64,000 nucleotides of DNA from Ideonella livida (GTDB lineage: Bacteria > Pseudomonadota > Gammaproteobacteria > Burkholderiales > Burkholderiaceae_C). Below, one piece after another: positions 1 through 13,431 of this stretch (positions are counted from its first letter, which is position 1; every line of letters begins with the position of its first letter). Location: NCBI RefSeq assembly GCF_010499455.1, contig NZ_JAAGOH010000010.1, positions 62,001-126,000 of the forward strand, read 5' to 3'. The notes under the pieces are model-generated. The model was not told where the DNA came from, did not search any database, and was given only the letters and a program-made list of their open reading frames with translations. A program made the translations under genes and the position numbers.

Positions 1-9
1 GTGCCGGGC

Positions 10-507
10 TCAGATGCCGGCGGCCCCCAGGAAACAGCAGAAAGCAGCGATGGCACTGAGGCGGAAGCGCAGGGTGAGCCAGTAGCCCAGGCCCGCGGCG
101 GTGTAGAGCTGACGGTCCTTCCAATAGCAGACGCCCAGCATCACCCCCAGCACCACCAGGCCCGCGTGCGGGGGCATGATCATGCCGAACCAGCCCACCA
201 ACGGCGGCACCATGGCCCAGCGGAAAGCCCGCCCCCCCGGCAGGCCGGCCCGCATGGCCAGGCCCCAGTGCACACCGCCCAGAAAGGCGACGATGGCCCC
301 GGCATAAGCGGACAGGGAAAGGGCCACCCAGACGTGGGCATCACGCAGCTCATCGCTGTCGCCCCCCACCAGCCAGACCAGCAGGGTGCCCAGCGCAAAG
401 GGGATCAATCCAGCATGGCCCAGCTTCCAGGCTTCCTGGGGAGGCTGCTGCTCGCCCGGCACCACAGGCCAGGCCGGGGAAGAGGGAGGCGTCATCGGCG
501 TGTTCAT
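10..507 (-). CDS. DUF3429 family membrane protein
   Basis: A 165-residue protein with about four hydrophobic segments, starting near residues 30, 60, 95 and 140. It matches the DUF3429 pattern: a small integral membrane protein with a GGVHWGLAM motif in the second helix region and a PPHAGL loop. The family has no assigned reaction; location in the inner membrane is inferred from the hydrophobic segments. The N-terminus is Pro-rich and cytoplasmic-looking. It stops nine bases from the window edge, so its downstream neighbour is not visible. It lies downstream of the two tRNA-Arg genes but is separated from them by a strong terminator, so it should have its own promoter. Family call is fairly sure; function unknown. 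Confidence 0.8.
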   Translation of the reverse strand: MNTPMTPPSSPAWPVVPGEQQPPQEAWKLGHAGLIPFALGTLLVWLVGGDSDELRDAHVWVALSLSAYAGAIVAFLGGVHWGLAMRAGLPGGRAFRWAMVPPLVGWFGMIMPPHAGLVVLGVMLGVCYWKDRQLYTAAGLGYWLTLRFRLSAIAAFCCFLGAAGI

Positions 508-647
508 GGCGCCGCATTGTCACCGGTGGCGCAAGCCGGCAACACACGCATGGGCGTCGATCTGGCGCCGGCGCGACAGCGGCCCGCGCCCGGGACGGCG
601 AGCCGCCCATCCGACACGGCGGCAACGCCGTGTGGCGGATTCGAGAG

Positions 648-688
648 AACAAAAGAAAACGGGCCAGATGTTTTCACATCTGGCCCGT
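648..688 (-). terminator. Rho-independent terminator of the tRNA-Arg pair
   Basis: A perfect 12-bp stem (659-670 paired with 677-688) with a 6-nt loop. Read on the minus strand it is followed by TTTTCTTTT. It begins six bases after the CCA end of the nearer tRNA, the expected place to end that transcript. Confidence 0.9.
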
Positions 689-693
689 GGAGT

Positions 694-770
694 TGGTGCG
701 GCTGGCAGGATTCGAACCCACGACCCCTTGGTTCGTAGCCAAGTACTCTATCCAACTGAGCTACAGCCGC
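694..770 (-). tRNA. tRNA-Arg (anticodon ACG)
   Basis: 77 nt including an encoded CCA. The acceptor stem is GCGGCTG/CAGCCGC, the T-loop carries GGTTCGAATCC, and the anticodon arm is CTTGG-CTACGAA-CCAAG, placing ACG at 34-36 (A34 is normally edited to inosine in tRNA-Arg2). Sequence is identical to the copy at 905-981. Confidence 0.97.
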
Positions 771-904
771 TCGTCTATGACGGTGATCAGACTGGCAAGA
801 GACCTGAGCCTCGAGTCAGAACGACGCTGATGGCATGCTGTTTGGAGTCAGACTGGTGACTGACTTTGCACTTTCGTGCATGCACGCTCACAAGCGATTT
901 GGTT

Positions 905-981
905 TGGTGCGGCTGGCAGGATTCGAACCCACGACCCCTTGGTTCGTAGCCAAGTACTCTATCCAACTGAGCTACAGCCGC
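905..981 (-). tRNA. tRNA-Arg (anticodon ACG), second copy
   Basis: Identical over all 77 nt to the copy at 694-770, including the encoded CCA and the ACG anticodon. The copies are 134 bp apart on the same strand. This copy is nearer the promoter at 994-1023, so the two are probably one transcript. Confidence 0.97.
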
Positions 982-993
982 TGCGAGCCTATG

Positions 994-1023
994 ACTATAG
1001 CACAGCGTATTTTTGAATTGCAA
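994..1023 (-). promoter_or_regulatory. Sigma-70-type promoter of the tRNA-Arg pair
   Basis: On the minus strand, TTGCAA (-35) is followed by an 18-nt spacer and TATAGT (-10). The predicted transcript start falls only a few bases upstream of the tRNA at 981, typical of a stable-RNA promoter. Confidence 0.7.
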
Positions 1024-1064
1024 GCACTCTGCGCGAAAAACTTTTGCAGGCCGGTTCCAACCCG

Positions 1065-2312
1065 TCAATCGATGGCGGCAGCACGCTGGTCGTAAGCCAG
1101 GGCGCGGTCTTCCTGGCCCTCCTCGCGGGCCATGCCCGCCAGGCAGCGCAGGGACTGCCGGCGCACAGATGAGGGCAAGGCGACCGCCGAGGCGGTCTGC
1201 TCCAACAGACGTCGGGCCTTGCCCCAGAGCTGCCGGTCGGCAAACACCATGGCCGCCGCGGCCACCAGCGCCGGCTCATGTCCGTGCTGACCCATGGCCA
1301 CCTCCAGCCGTGGCAGCCATTCGCTGCCCGCACCGGGCGCACAGTCCACCAGGGCCAGTGCCAGGGCGGCACGGCCTTCGGGCTCAAACTTGCCCAGCCG
1401 CTCCCAAGCCTGCTGCAGCCAGAACCGGCCGGTGCCGGCCTCACCCAGGCGGGCGGCACGGCTGGCGGCCCGGGCCACCACCCAGGGGTCCTGGCGGTCG
1501 GCCGCGTCAAGCTGCTGCCAAGTCCGCTGCAACTGATCCACGTCGAAGGCCTGGTCCAGCGCATCCAACGCCAGCGACCGCAGCAGCGACTGGGCAGCCG
1601 CTGCCGAGAAGCCCTGGTGCTTGGCCAGCAGGCGGGCCACCTGCAGGGCCTGCAGGGGTTGGCGCATCTGCCGCGCCAGCTGCAGGCGCAGGCGCAGGGC
1701 CTGGGTGCGGCGTGCCACCCCTGGTGGCAGCTCAGCCAGCAGCCGCTGCGCCTCCTCGGCCTGGCGGTCCTCGACCGCCCACTCGGCGCACTGCAGCAGC
1801 AGGCCATCCACCGCGGAGCCGCTGAGCTGCTGTGACCGCGCCAGCGACAGCGCGGTCTGCACGGCCTCATCGCGACCCTTGCGGTCCTGCAGGCGGTGGG
1901 CGGCGCTGGCCAGCAGGCCATGTGCGAGCACCGAAAAACCGGTGTCTTCACGCAGGGCCGCGGTATCGGCCTGCAAGGCCAGCGCCCGCTCCGCCGCCCG
2001 CTGGGCCCGCGCGTAGCGGGCGGCCAGGGCCTCGGTCATGGCCTCGCGCAGCGCGGCCTGAGCGGCCCGCTCGCGCTTGAGTTCACGCCAGGCGCGGGCC
2101 CGTCCAGGCAGGCTCCACAGCGAATCGGCGGTCCTCAACACCAGGAAGGCGGCCACCACGGCAGCGGCCACCACCAGCAGGAAAAGGTTGAGCGACAGGT
2201 CGAGCCGCCAGTGACCGTAGTAGAGGGACACCAAGGCGTCGTTGCTGCCCAGGAAGGTGGCGGCCACCACGGCCGCCACGAACACCAGCAGCATCCAGGC
2301 AATGTTTCTCAT
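1065..2312 (-). CDS. hemY: HemY family tetratricopeptide membrane protein
   Basis: A 415-residue protein with two N-terminal membrane helices (about residues 4-22 and 40-60, the second starting LSLNLFLLVVAAAVVAAF) followed by a long Ala/Leu/Arg-rich helical domain consistent with tetratricopeptide repeats. This is the proteobacterial HemY of haem synthesis operons, which is distinct from the protoporphyrinogen oxidase also called HemY in Bacillus. Its role is to support late haem synthesis at the inner membrane; the molecular activity is not firmly known. It is the last gene of hemC-hemD-hemX-hemY, 37 bp after hemX. The start shown has an ATG directly before the first helix. Confidence 0.9.
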   Translation of the reverse strand: MRNIAWMLLVFVAAVVAATFLGSNDALVSLYYGHWRLDLSLNLFLLVVAAAVVAAFLVLRTADSLWSLPGRARAWRELKRERAAQAALREAMTEALAARYARAQRAAERALALQADTAALREDTGFSVLAHGLLASAAHRLQDRKGRDEAVQTALSLARSQQLSGSAVDGLLLQCAEWAVEDRQAEEAQRLLAELPPGVARRTQALRLRLQLARQMRQPLQALQVARLLAKHQGFSAAAAQSLLRSLALDALDQAFDVDQLQRTWQQLDAADRQDPWVVARAASRAARLGEAGTGRFWLQQAWERLGKFEPEGRAALALALVDCAPGAGSEWLPRLEVAMGQHGHEPALVAAAAMVFADRQLWGKARRLLEQTASAVALPSSVRRQSLRCLAGMAREEGQEDRALAYDQRAAAID

Positions 2313-2349
2313 CGCGTCGGAGATCCGGAAGCGGTTGTTCGGAGGGCAC

Positions 2350-3525
2350 TCAGCGGCCGGCTGCGGCGGCGGCCAGGGCGGCCAGGGTCTCGTCGGGGCG
2401 CGGCAGGTTCACCACCCGGCTCTGCGCGCCGACCTGCCCCACCAGCTCCTGGGCCGCGGCGACGCGCCGGGAGGCGGGATCGAAGTAGCGCCCCAACGCC
2501 CCCTGGGCCTGGGCCAGGTCGCTCTGGGCCAGGTCGAACTGCCGCGACATGAGCGCCAGCCGGGCGTTGAGCAGGCGGAGCTTGAGGTTCTCGCGCAGGA
2601 AAAAAGACTGCTCGGGGCTGATGAGGGCGGCCTCAGGGTGGTCGATCCGCGTCACGCGGACCAGGCCCTTGACCTCTTGCCACACCTGCCCGACCCAGCG
2701 CTGCCACACGGCCGGCTCCTCAGGCGCGGAGGCGGCGGCCGCCGGCCGCGATGCGGCACGGCTGGCCACCGCCGCGGCAGCCGTCGTCGGCCGGCCGGCC
2801 CGCTCGGCGCTGGCCAGCAACGGCAGCTCATCGACCAGCCGCACCGCCTCATCGAGCTTGATGACCAGACTGGGCACGTCCACAGCGCTGACCGCGCGCG
2901 CCCGATCCAGGTCACGCGCCACCGCGCGGCGCACCCGCTCTAGGCGCGGCTGGTTGTAGCGGGTCAAGCGCTCGTCGGCCTGGCGCAAGGCGGCCACCAC
3001 CGGGTCGGCGCTGCCCGTGATGGCCGCCTGCTGCTGGGCCACCCGCAGGGCGGACTCGACGTCGGCCAGCACGTTCTCGTCGCGTGAGCGTGACAGGGAC
3101 TGGATCAACTCCTCGACCTGGGAGCGCTGCAGTGCGGACTCGGCCACCCGGGCCTCCAGCAGCCCCACCTTGGCCTGCGCGTCCGCGGCGATCTCCTGGG
3201 CCTGCCGCGACAGCAGGCGCGCCTCGGTGCTCTGCTCTTGGCTGACCTGCTGCCGGCGCACCAGCTCCTGCTCCAGCAACTGCACCCGCTGCTGGGTATT
3301 CCAGGCCAGGGTGACGCCCAACACCCCCATGGCGGTGACGGCCACCGCGCCGAGCACCCAGATGTTGGCGCGGTGGTGCCAAGCCGGCGGAGCGCCTGCC
3401 AGGCCCGGGGCCTGGGCGGCCACCGGCGACAGGGGAGCGGCAGGCGCGACCGGCGGGACGGACGTGGCCGCAGGCTCGGGCGAGGCGGGAGTGGGAGGCA
3501 GAGTGGGTTCGCTCACGGTCAACAA
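2350..3525 (-). CDS. hemX: HemX-like uroporphyrinogen-III C-methyltransferase family protein
   Basis: A 391-residue protein with a Pro/Ala-rich cytoplasmic N-terminus (residues 1-50), one membrane helix (about 55-75), then a long coiled coil (about 78-150) rich in Gln, Glu and Arg, and a C-terminal helical domain. This layout is that of HemX (PF04375). The family is often labelled uroporphyrinogen-III methyltransferase, but no SAM-dependent methylase motifs are visible, so that label should not be read as activity. Members sit between hemD and hemY and are thought to organise haem synthesis enzymes at the membrane. The gene follows hemD by 123 bp. Confidence 0.9.
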   Translation of the reverse strand: MLTVSEPTLPPTPASPEPAATSVPPVAPAAPLSPVAAQAPGLAGAPPAWHHRANIWVLGAVAVTAMGVLGVTLAWNTQQRVQLLEQELVRRQQVSQEQSTEARLLSRQAQEIAADAQAKVGLLEARVAESALQRSQVEELIQSLSRSRDENVLADVESALRVAQQQAAITGSADPVVAALRQADERLTRYNQPRLERVRRAVARDLDRARAVSAVDVPSLVIKLDEAVRLVDELPLLASAERAGRPTTAAAAVASRAASRPAAAASAPEEPAVWQRWVGQVWQEVKGLVRVTRIDHPEAALISPEQSFFLRENLKLRLLNARLALMSRQFDLAQSDLAQAQGALGRYFDPASRRVAAAQELVGQVGAQSRVVNLPRPDETLAALAAAAAGR

Positions 3526-3648
3526 GCTCTCACAGGATGTCTTGGCGCCACAGGCCGGCCCAGGGGAGAGGGGCCCCGGGGCCGGCAGCGGGCACAGCCC
3601 GCACGGTACACCGGAAAACTGATCACCGGCCGGCCCGGACGCGGACCC

Positions 3649-4461
3649 TCAGGCGCCCCGGTCGGCCGTCAGGACGGCCAGCGCGGCCTCCAGCCCCACG
3701 CCCACGGGCAGAACACGCCCGAAGCCGAAGCGCTGGCAAGCCTGCTCGATCCGGGGATGGCTGGCCAGCGCGGTGCTCTGGTGCCAGGGCCAGGGGCCGG
3801 TCAGGGCCGCCAGATGATCCAGGGCCTCGGAGCTGCTGATGAGCCAGCGCGCACGCGCCGGCTGTGCCCGCAGTGCCTGCAGCACCGCCTGCTCCGGCTC
3901 GCCCCAAACCGGGCGGACCCGGGCATAGGCCTGCAGGGTGTGGACGCGGGCCCCCGCCTGGTCCAGGGTGCGCGCCAACCAGTCGCGCCCCCCCTCACCA
4001 CGCACGATCCAGACCTCGCGCCCAGGCCAGTCCTCCTGCGCCACCAAGGCCCAAAGGGCCTCGGAGTCGAACTGGGGAGACTGCGGCCCCGGGGCAACGA
4101 TGGCCGCCTGCGGCACCCCGGCGGCGCACAGGGCGGCCACGGTGCCCGGCCCGGTGGCCAGGGCGCGGGCGCCGGCCGGCCAGCACCAATCGGGGCCCAG
4201 CGCCTGCCGGAAACAGTGAACCGCATTGGGGCTGACGAACATCACCTGAACCTGGGTCGGCCAGGCGGCGACGGCTGCACGCAGCGCCGCGGGATTCGGA
4301 GCGCCCTGGATGGCCAGCAGGGGCAGGGCCTGGGCGGCCTGGCCACGGGCGCGCAACTTGCTCACCCATTCCTGTGCCTGGGCCTGGGGCCGGGTGACCA
4401 GCGCCAGCCACGGGCTGGGTGACGGCTGCAGGAAGCCGGGGGCTGAAGCGTCGGGGGACAT
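3649..4461 (-). CDS. hemD: Uroporphyrinogen-III synthase
   Basis: A 270-residue protein that cyclises hydroxymethylbilane with inversion of ring D to give uroporphyrinogen III in the cytoplasm. The HemD fold is recognised from the two-lobed pattern: an N-terminal LVTRPQAQAQEW motif, the FVSPNAVHCF segment and the C-terminal segment beginning LISSSEALDHL. The sequence is weakly conserved in this family, so synteny with hemC, hemX and hemY carries much of the call. An in-frame ATG exists 57 bp upstream, but the start at MSPDAS fits the usual N-terminus better. The intergenic distance to hemC is about 100 bp. Confidence 0.92.
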   Translation of the reverse strand: MSPDASAPGFLQPSPSPWLALVTRPQAQAQEWVSKLRARGQAAQALPLLAIQGAPNPAALRAAVAAWPTQVQVMFVSPNAVHCFRQALGPDWCWPAGARALATGPGTVAALCAAGVPQAAIVAPGPQSPQFDSEALWALVAQEDWPGREVWIVRGEGGRDWLARTLDQAGARVHTLQAYARVRPVWGEPEQAVLQALRAQPARARWLISSSEALDHLAALTGPWPWHQSTALASHPRIEQACQRFGFGRVLPVGVGLEAALAVLTADRGA

Positions 4462-4560
4462 GGGATGAATCTCGCAGGGGACCGTGCCGCGCCACCCGAG
4501 GGCGGGTGCGCCGGGCACCAGCGCCGGCGCCCCGCCTTGGTGCGCACCGGGGGGAAGGCC

Positions 4561-5529
4561 TCAAACGCTGGCGCAGGCCTGCAGGTAGGCCTCACCGCCT
4601 TGCGAGCGCAGGGCCTGGGCGGCCTCGCGCCCCAGGGCCTCGGCCGCTTCAGTGCCCGTCACCTGCGCCTGCAGGCGGACCTGCAGCAGCGGCTGGCTGG
4701 CATCACCCACATGGCCCAGGGCGGCCACCAGGGTCATGCCGTGCTCCTCTACGGTGGCATAGGCGGCCAATGGCACGCTGCAGCTGCCCCCCAGGGCACG
4801 CGAGACGGCGCGCTCGGCATGCGTGGCCAGCCAGGTCGGGGTGTGGACAAAACCCGCCAGCACCGCCGCCAGGGCGGTGGCGTCGCGGCGGATCTCCAAG
4901 CCCAGTGCGCCCTGGCCGGCGGCCGGGATCATCTCCTGCGGCGTGAACACAGCCCGGATGCGCTCACCCAAGCCCAGGCGTTTGAGGCCCGCGGCGGCCA
5001 GCACGATGGCGTCGTAGCCGCCCTCGTCGAGCTTGCGCAGCCGGGTGTCGAGGTTGCCACGCAGCGGCTCGATGCGCAGGTCGGGGCGCGCGGCCCGCAG
5101 TTGCACCATGCGGCGCAGGCTGGAGGTGCCCACGCAGGCGCCCTGCGGCAGCGCCGCCAGGTGTTCGAATCGGTTGGAGACGAAGGCATCGCGGGGGTCC
5201 TCGCGCTCCAGCACGGCAGCCAGGCTGTAACCCTCGGGCAGCTCCATCGGCATGTCCTTGAGCGAGTGCACAGCGAGGTGGGCATGCCCCTCAGCCATGG
5301 CCACCTCCAGCTCCTTGACGAACAGGCCCTTGCCGCCCACCCTGGAGAGGCTGCGGTCGAGGATCTGGTCGCCGCGGGTGGTCATGCCCAGCAGTTCCAC
5401 CGGCCCGCCCAGCGCCTGCCGCAGGCGGTCGCGCACATGCTCGGCCTGCCACAGGGCAAGCCGGCTCTCGCGGGTGGCGATGACCAGGGGTTGCGGAAGT
5501 TCGGTCGGGGTAGGCGCGGGATGGTTCAT
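4561..5529 (-). CDS. hemC: Porphobilinogen deaminase (hydroxymethylbilane synthase)
   Basis: A 322-residue cytoplasmic enzyme that condenses four porphobilinogen units into hydroxymethylbilane. Visible motifs are [15 protein letters not shown] near the N-terminus, a long stretch containing GTSSLRR and [12 protein letters not shown], and [11 protein letters not shown] with Cys250 as the expected dipyrromethane-cofactor attachment site. The length is normal for the family. The upstream in-frame ATGs at 5628 and nearby encode a Pro/Gly-rich stretch unlike the family, so the start at 5529 (MNHPAP) is preferred. It is the first gene of the hem operon and diverges from ppc across about 136 bp. Confidence 0.97.
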   Translation of the reverse strand: MNHPAPTPTELPQPLVIATRESRLALWQAEHVRDRLRQALGGPVELLGMTTRGDQILDRSLSRVGGKGLFVKELEVAMAEGHAHLAVHSLKDMPMELPEGYSLAAVLEREDPRDAFVSNRFEHLAALPQGACVGTSSLRRMVQLRAARPDLRIEPLRGNLDTRLRKLDEGGYDAIVLAAAGLKRLGLGERIRAVFTPQEMIPAAGQGALGLEIRRDATALAAVLAGFVHTPTWLATHAERAVSRALGGSCSVPLAAYATVEEHGMTLVAALGHVGDASQPLLQVRLQAQVTGTEAAEALGREAAQALRSQGGEAYLQACASV

Positions 5530-5665
5530 GCCCCGGATTATCCCGGTGGCCGCCACCTCCCCCAAAGCACACCCGGGGGCGCCGCACCCCGGGTCTGGCC
5601 GCCGCATCCCGGAGTCTGTTAGCATCATTGATTGGTAATTCGGTTACATCAAACTGGACATATCC

Positions 5666-8524
<2,859 letters not shown>

Positions 8525-8550
8525 AGCCGGCACCATCCCGCAGGCGCATG

Positions 8551-8577
8551 AAAAAGGGGAGGCAGAAGCCTCCCCTT
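8551..8577 (-). terminator. Terminator of the LytTR regulator gene
   Basis: A 10-bp stem (8554-8563 with 8568-8577) and AGAA loop. On the minus strand it is followed by five T residues, so it terminates the response-regulator transcript. The stem could also act on the ppc transcript, but no T-run follows on that strand. Confidence 0.85.
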
Positions 8578-8638
8578 CGGGTTGGGGCGGGTGCCGCATC
8601 GGCCCATCCGGGCCGCTGGCACTGCGCCCTGGCGGGGC

Positions 8639-9403
8639 TCAGAGCGCGCCGGCCGCCAGCAGCTCGCGCACGGTGGAGAGCTGCCGGCGCGAGACCGCCA
8701 GCCACTCACCACTGGGCTCCACGCGCACGGCCCAGGACTCCTCGCCCTCAGCCCCCTCCAGGGCATGGCGCTCCAGGGCGCGCACCGCCGAGGGCGCCAC
8801 CAGCGCATTGCGGTGGATGCGCAGCACCGCCGCCCCCAGCCGCTGCTCCAGGTCCTGCAGCGAGTCGTCCAGCACGTACACATGCTGCCGGGTGCGCAGG
8901 GTCACGTACTTCATCTCGGCCTTGAGGTAGACCACCTCCTCCACCGGGATGCGCAGCACCCGGCCCCGGTCGCTCACCACCAGCATGGGCTGGTCGGTGC
9001 CCGACGCGGGCTGGGCCACCACCGGGCGCTGGCTGCGGGCGGCCACGCGCTGCAAGGCCTCCTGCAGACGGGCCCGGCGCACCGGCTTGGTCAGGTAATC
9101 CACGGCATCCAGCTCAAAGGCGGTCAGCGCATGCTCGGCATAGGCGGTGACAAACACCACCGCCGGCGACTGCGCTTGCGCCTTCAGGCGCCGGGCCAGC
9201 TCCAGACCGTCAAGTCCGGGCATGTGGATGTCCAGCAGCACGCCGTCCACCCGCTGGCGGGCCAGCGCGTGCAAGGCCTCGGGCACGCTGCCCGCCTCAG
9301 CCACCACTTCGGCCGGGGGGAAGGTGCAGTCTGCCACCAGGCTGCGCAGCCGCAGGCGCGCCAGCGGCTCATCGTCCACGATCATCAGGCTTAGGCGTTC
9401 CAT
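8639..9403 (-). CDS. LytTR-family response regulator (AlgR-like)
   Basis: A 254-residue two-component regulator. Residues 4-120 form a receiver domain with the acidic pair Asp10-Asp11, phosphorylation site Asp58 (LLDIHMPG), the Thr of VTAYAEHA and the Lys of YLTKPV. Residues about 150-250 form a LytTR DNA-binding domain with the motif VVYLKAEMKYVTLRT and RIHRNALV. The partner histidine kinase lies 49 bp upstream, as in the AlgZ-AlgR pair of Pseudomonas; targets here are unknown. The ATG at 9403 is preferred over one 30 bp upstream because it begins directly at the receiver fold. Confidence 0.93.
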   Translation of the reverse strand: MERLSLMIVDDEPLARLRLRSLVADCTFPPAEVVAEAGSVPEALHALARQRVDGVLLDIHMPGLDGLELARRLKAQAQSPAVVFVTAYAEHALTAFELDAVDYLTKPVRRARLQEALQRVAARSQRPVVAQPASGTDQPMLVVSDRGRVLRIPVEEVVYLKAEMKYVTLRTRQHVYVLDDSLQDLEQRLGAAVLRIHRNALVAPSAVRALERHALEGAEGEESWAVRVEPSGEWLAVSRRQLSTVRELLAAGAL

Positions 9404-9452
9404 CGCCTTTTGTCCTCCATCTTGTGCTCCCAACGTTGACGCAGCCGCGCCC

Positions 9453-10529
9453 TCACGACGCCGGCACGCTCAAACTCACGCGCCAGCGACCATCCTCGGT
9501 CAGGCCGCTGCGGAAATCCGCATCCAGGTCATACATCAGACGCAGCCGCTCGCGCACGCTCGCCATGCCGATGCCATGGCCGCGACGCGGCTCGCGATTG
9601 TCGCGAGGCAACGTGTTGGTCACGGAGATCAGCACCCGGTCACGCCGCCGGCGCGTCCGCACGTCTATCTTGCCAGGGCGGTCGCTGGGTTCCACCCCAT
9701 GGCGCACCGCGTTCTCCACCAGGGGCTGCAGGGCCAGCGGCGGCAGCCGGGCGGTGCCAGCGGCCGGATCCAGATCCCAGCGCACCTCCAGGCGAGGGCC
9801 GAAGCGCAGCTGCTCAATGGCCAGATAGCGCCGGGACAGCACGATCTCCTCCTCCAGCGTCTTGGCCTCGTCCAGGCCGCCCAAGGCCGCGCGGAACAGG
9901 TCCGACAGGTCCTCCAGCACCTCCTCGGCCTGGCGCGGATCGGTTTGCACCAGGGTGATGGCGGTGTTGAGGGTGTTGAAGAGAAAGTGCGGCCGAATGC
10001 GGGTCTGCAGGTCGGCCAGCCGGGCTGCAGCCGAAACCGGCAGGCGCGCGCGTTGGCGGCCACGCTCCAACTGATAAACCAGCACCCCGGCCATGGCCCC
10101 GGCCAGCAGGCTGGCCAGGCCGGTGCCCGCGCCTTCGGCAGCCAGCCCCAGGCGGCTGAGCAGCACATGCATCATCAGGCTCAGGCCGCCGGCCAGGCCC
10201 CCCACCCCCGCCAGCTGCAGCCAGGGGGAGAGGCGGGACAGCGGAGCACGGAACAGGCACACCATCACCAGCCACAACAACGTGCTGGGCAGGGACTGCA
10301 ACGAGGCCGCCGAAAAGGCGGCCAGCCAGTCCTGCAGCAGCCCGGCACCAAACAGCAGCCCCACGCCCACCAAGCCATGCACCAGCAGCACGGCGCGCAG
10401 CAGCGCCCCGTTGCCGCACAGCGGCAGGGCCCCTGGCTGCAGGGCATCCGGAGAGAGCACCACCTCGCGCAGGTCGTCGAAGAGGGTGCTGCTCACCGCG
10501 TCCGAACCTTGACGACGTCGACCAAGCAT
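9453..10529 (-). CDS. Sensor histidine kinase of the LytS/AlgZ type
   Basis: A 358-residue membrane kinase. Residues 41-155 contain about four hydrophobic helices with little periplasmic loop. The His_kinase domain (PF06580 type) follows, with phospho-acceptor His181 in [12 protein letters not shown], then an ATP-binding region with LVENAVRHG and the glycine segment [13 protein letters not shown]. It should phosphorylate the LytTR regulator encoded next to it. Lack of a recognisable sensor domain suggests membrane or intramembrane sensing. The ATG at 10529 was chosen because the longer frame upstream is a low-complexity Arg run in the argH intergenic region. Divergent from argH. Confidence 0.9.
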   Translation of the reverse strand: MLGRRRQGSDAVSSTLFDDLREVVLSPDALQPGALPLCGNGALLRAVLLVHGLVGVGLLFGAGLLQDWLAAFSAASLQSLPSTLLWLVMVCLFRAPLSRLSPWLQLAGVGGLAGGLSLMMHVLLSRLGLAAEGAGTGLASLLAGAMAGVLVYQLERGRQRARLPVSAAARLADLQTRIRPHFLFNTLNTAITLVQTDPRQAEEVLEDLSDLFRAALGGLDEAKTLEEEIVLSRRYLAIEQLRFGPRLEVRWDLDPAAGTARLPPLALQPLVENAVRHGVEPSDRPGKIDVRTRRRRDRVLISVTNTLPRDNREPRRGHGIGMASVRERLRLMYDLDADFRSGLTEDGRWRVSLSVPAS

Positions 10530-10719
10530 GGGCGCGATTGTGGCCCGGCCCGGGGATCGGCCCGCCGCACGCGGCGGCCGGCAGCCCCCTCCGAAGGACC
10601 GCTCCGTAGAATGCCGGCTCCGGTGCCTGCGCCGGCGCCGCCGGCGCCGCCGGCCACCCTCCCCCCTTTCCCGACACCCTTCCTGCACGGGCCGCCCCGT
10701 CGGTGGCCCTTCCCACGCC

Positions 10720-12156
<1,437 letters not shown>

Positions 12157-12168
12157 AGTCCCCGGACG

Positions 12169-12189
12169 GCGCCAGGACGAACCTGGCGC
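12169..12189. terminator. Hairpin between convergent argH and DUF5666 genes
   Basis: An 8-bp perfect stem (12169-12176 with 12182-12189) with a 5-nt loop, placed between two convergent stop codons. T-runs are weak on both sides (TGTTCC on the plus strand), so it is a probable but not ideal bidirectional terminator. Confidence 0.55.
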
Positions 12190-12210
12190 TGTTCCAACGG
12201 GCTGCGCCCG

Positions 12211-13431
12211 TCAGTCCTCCAGCTTGACCTGCTCGGCCACCAGGGTCACGCCGTCCCCGGCCCAGCGGCCGCGCACCTCGATGCGGCCGTTGAGCTTGAG
12301 GTCGGCCGGCTTGCCACTGGAGAAGCTGGCCTGCCCGTAGTGCACCGTGACGCCACGCACCACCAGGGTCTGGGCCACGGCATCCAGGGCACTGATGCGG
12401 CCCTCGATCTCCACCGCGCGGGGATCGTCGTCCTCACCATCGTCGTCGGCGTCGCGCACCTCCAGGCGTGTGGCCACCAGGACCCCGCTGGCCATGGCGC
12501 CTTCCACCTCCACCCGCATGCCGGCGGCCAGCACGGTGCCGCTGGGCGAGACACGGGCGCTGGCAATGTCGACCACCTGGCCGGCCAGGGTGAAGCGGCT
12601 GGCACCGGACAACGCCGAGACCACCCCTTCAAGCTCGACCTTGCGGCCGTCTGCCGGCCGGGTGCGACCCGCGCCTGCCGTGGTCACCAGCCAGCGGCCC
12701 GATGCGTCCGCCACCGTCTCGAGCTTCAGGCGCAGCAAGGCGCCCGCGGCCAGACCGGCCGGCGCGCTGACGTAGCGGAAGGTGCCGGCGCCTAGGGTGA
12801 AGGTCTTGGCGCCCTCCTCCACCGCCCCGACTGCCCCGCGCACGAAATACGCCGTCACCGCACCCGTCGGCAGCTCCACGCGCCGGGCCAGGTAGGTCCC
12901 GGCAGCCGCGTCATAGACCGCATGCACCACCACGACCTGACCGGCGGCCAGTGCCGACACGCCGCCAGAGAGGGCCTCGGCCCAGGCGGTGTCGCTGTTG
13001 ATGCGCACGGTCTGTCCCAGGACCGTGAAGCGGCCAAGGGCCGCGTCTGTCGACTGCACCGGCCCCAGCAGGTCGGGGGCCACGGTCACCTTCTGCGCGG
13101 TGGCGGTCAGGGTGCCGCTGTCGATGGCGCCGCCATCCACCCGCACGACCATGCCCAGACGCAAATCACCGGCGGCCAGCACCAGACCATCTTCGTTCAC
13201 GATGGTGGCCGCGCTCTCGTCGTAGTGCACACCGTTGACCACGATGGAGCCAAAGCCCGAGATCGAACCCTCGGCATAGGTGCTGGCATCGCCGGTGCCG
13301 CCCACCTCCACGCCGCCACCGCAGGCCACCACACCGGCCAGGGCCCCCAGCAGCAGCGCGGTCAAGCCCCACCGCCATCCGGCAGGGCGCAGCGCCCCGG
13401 CGGGCCGTGCCTCAGTCCACAAGCTCTTCAT
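12211..13431 (-). CDS. DUF5666 domain lipoprotein
   Basis: A 406-residue predicted lipoprotein. A signal segment (about residues 18-38) ends in a lipobox-like GVVAC followed by three glycines. The mature part is a string of beta-rich units with recurring features: SGFGSIVVNGVHY near the start, then repeated blocks of the type 'leaver/variable-Gln-Thr-Phe-Leu-Gly' spaced by about 60-70 residues, matching DUF5666 repeats. An acidic linker DADDDGEDDD lies near residue 345 and could bind cations. The gene overlaps the upstream DUF6502 gene by 20 bp, so the two are translationally linked. Function unknown; cell-envelope location inferred. Confidence 0.85.
   Translation of the reverse strand: MKSLWTEARPAGALRPAGWRWGLTALLLGALAGVVACGGGVEVGGTGDASTYAEGSISGFGSIVVNGVHYDESAATIVNEDGLVLAAGDLRLGMVVRVDGGAIDSGTLTATAQKVTVAPDLLGPVQSTDAALGRFTVLGQTVRINSDTAWAEALSGGVSALAAGQVVVVHAVYDAAAGTYLARRVELPTGAVTAYFVRGAVGAVEEGAKTFTLGAGTFRYVSAPAGLAAGALLRLKLETVADASGRWLVTTAGAGRTRPADGRKVELEGVVSALSGASRFTLAGQVVDIASARVSPSGTVLAAGMRVEVEGAMASGVLVATRLEVRDADDDGEDDDPRAVEIEGRISALDAVAQTLVVRGVTVHYGQASFSSGKPADLKLNGRIEVRGRWAGDGVTLVAEQVKLED

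Noticed and set aside
771-904. A small RNA or gene between the two tRNA genes
   Set aside because: 134 bp with no stem or coding signal; looks like spacer of a tRNA duplication.
4462-4518. Longer HemD start at 4518
   Set aside because: The extra 19 residues do not resemble the family; the ATG at 4461 is preferred.
10625-10660. GCCGGC/GCC microrepeats upstream of argH as a CRISPR or phase-variable tract
   Set aside because: Short GC-biased repetition without regular units or spacers.
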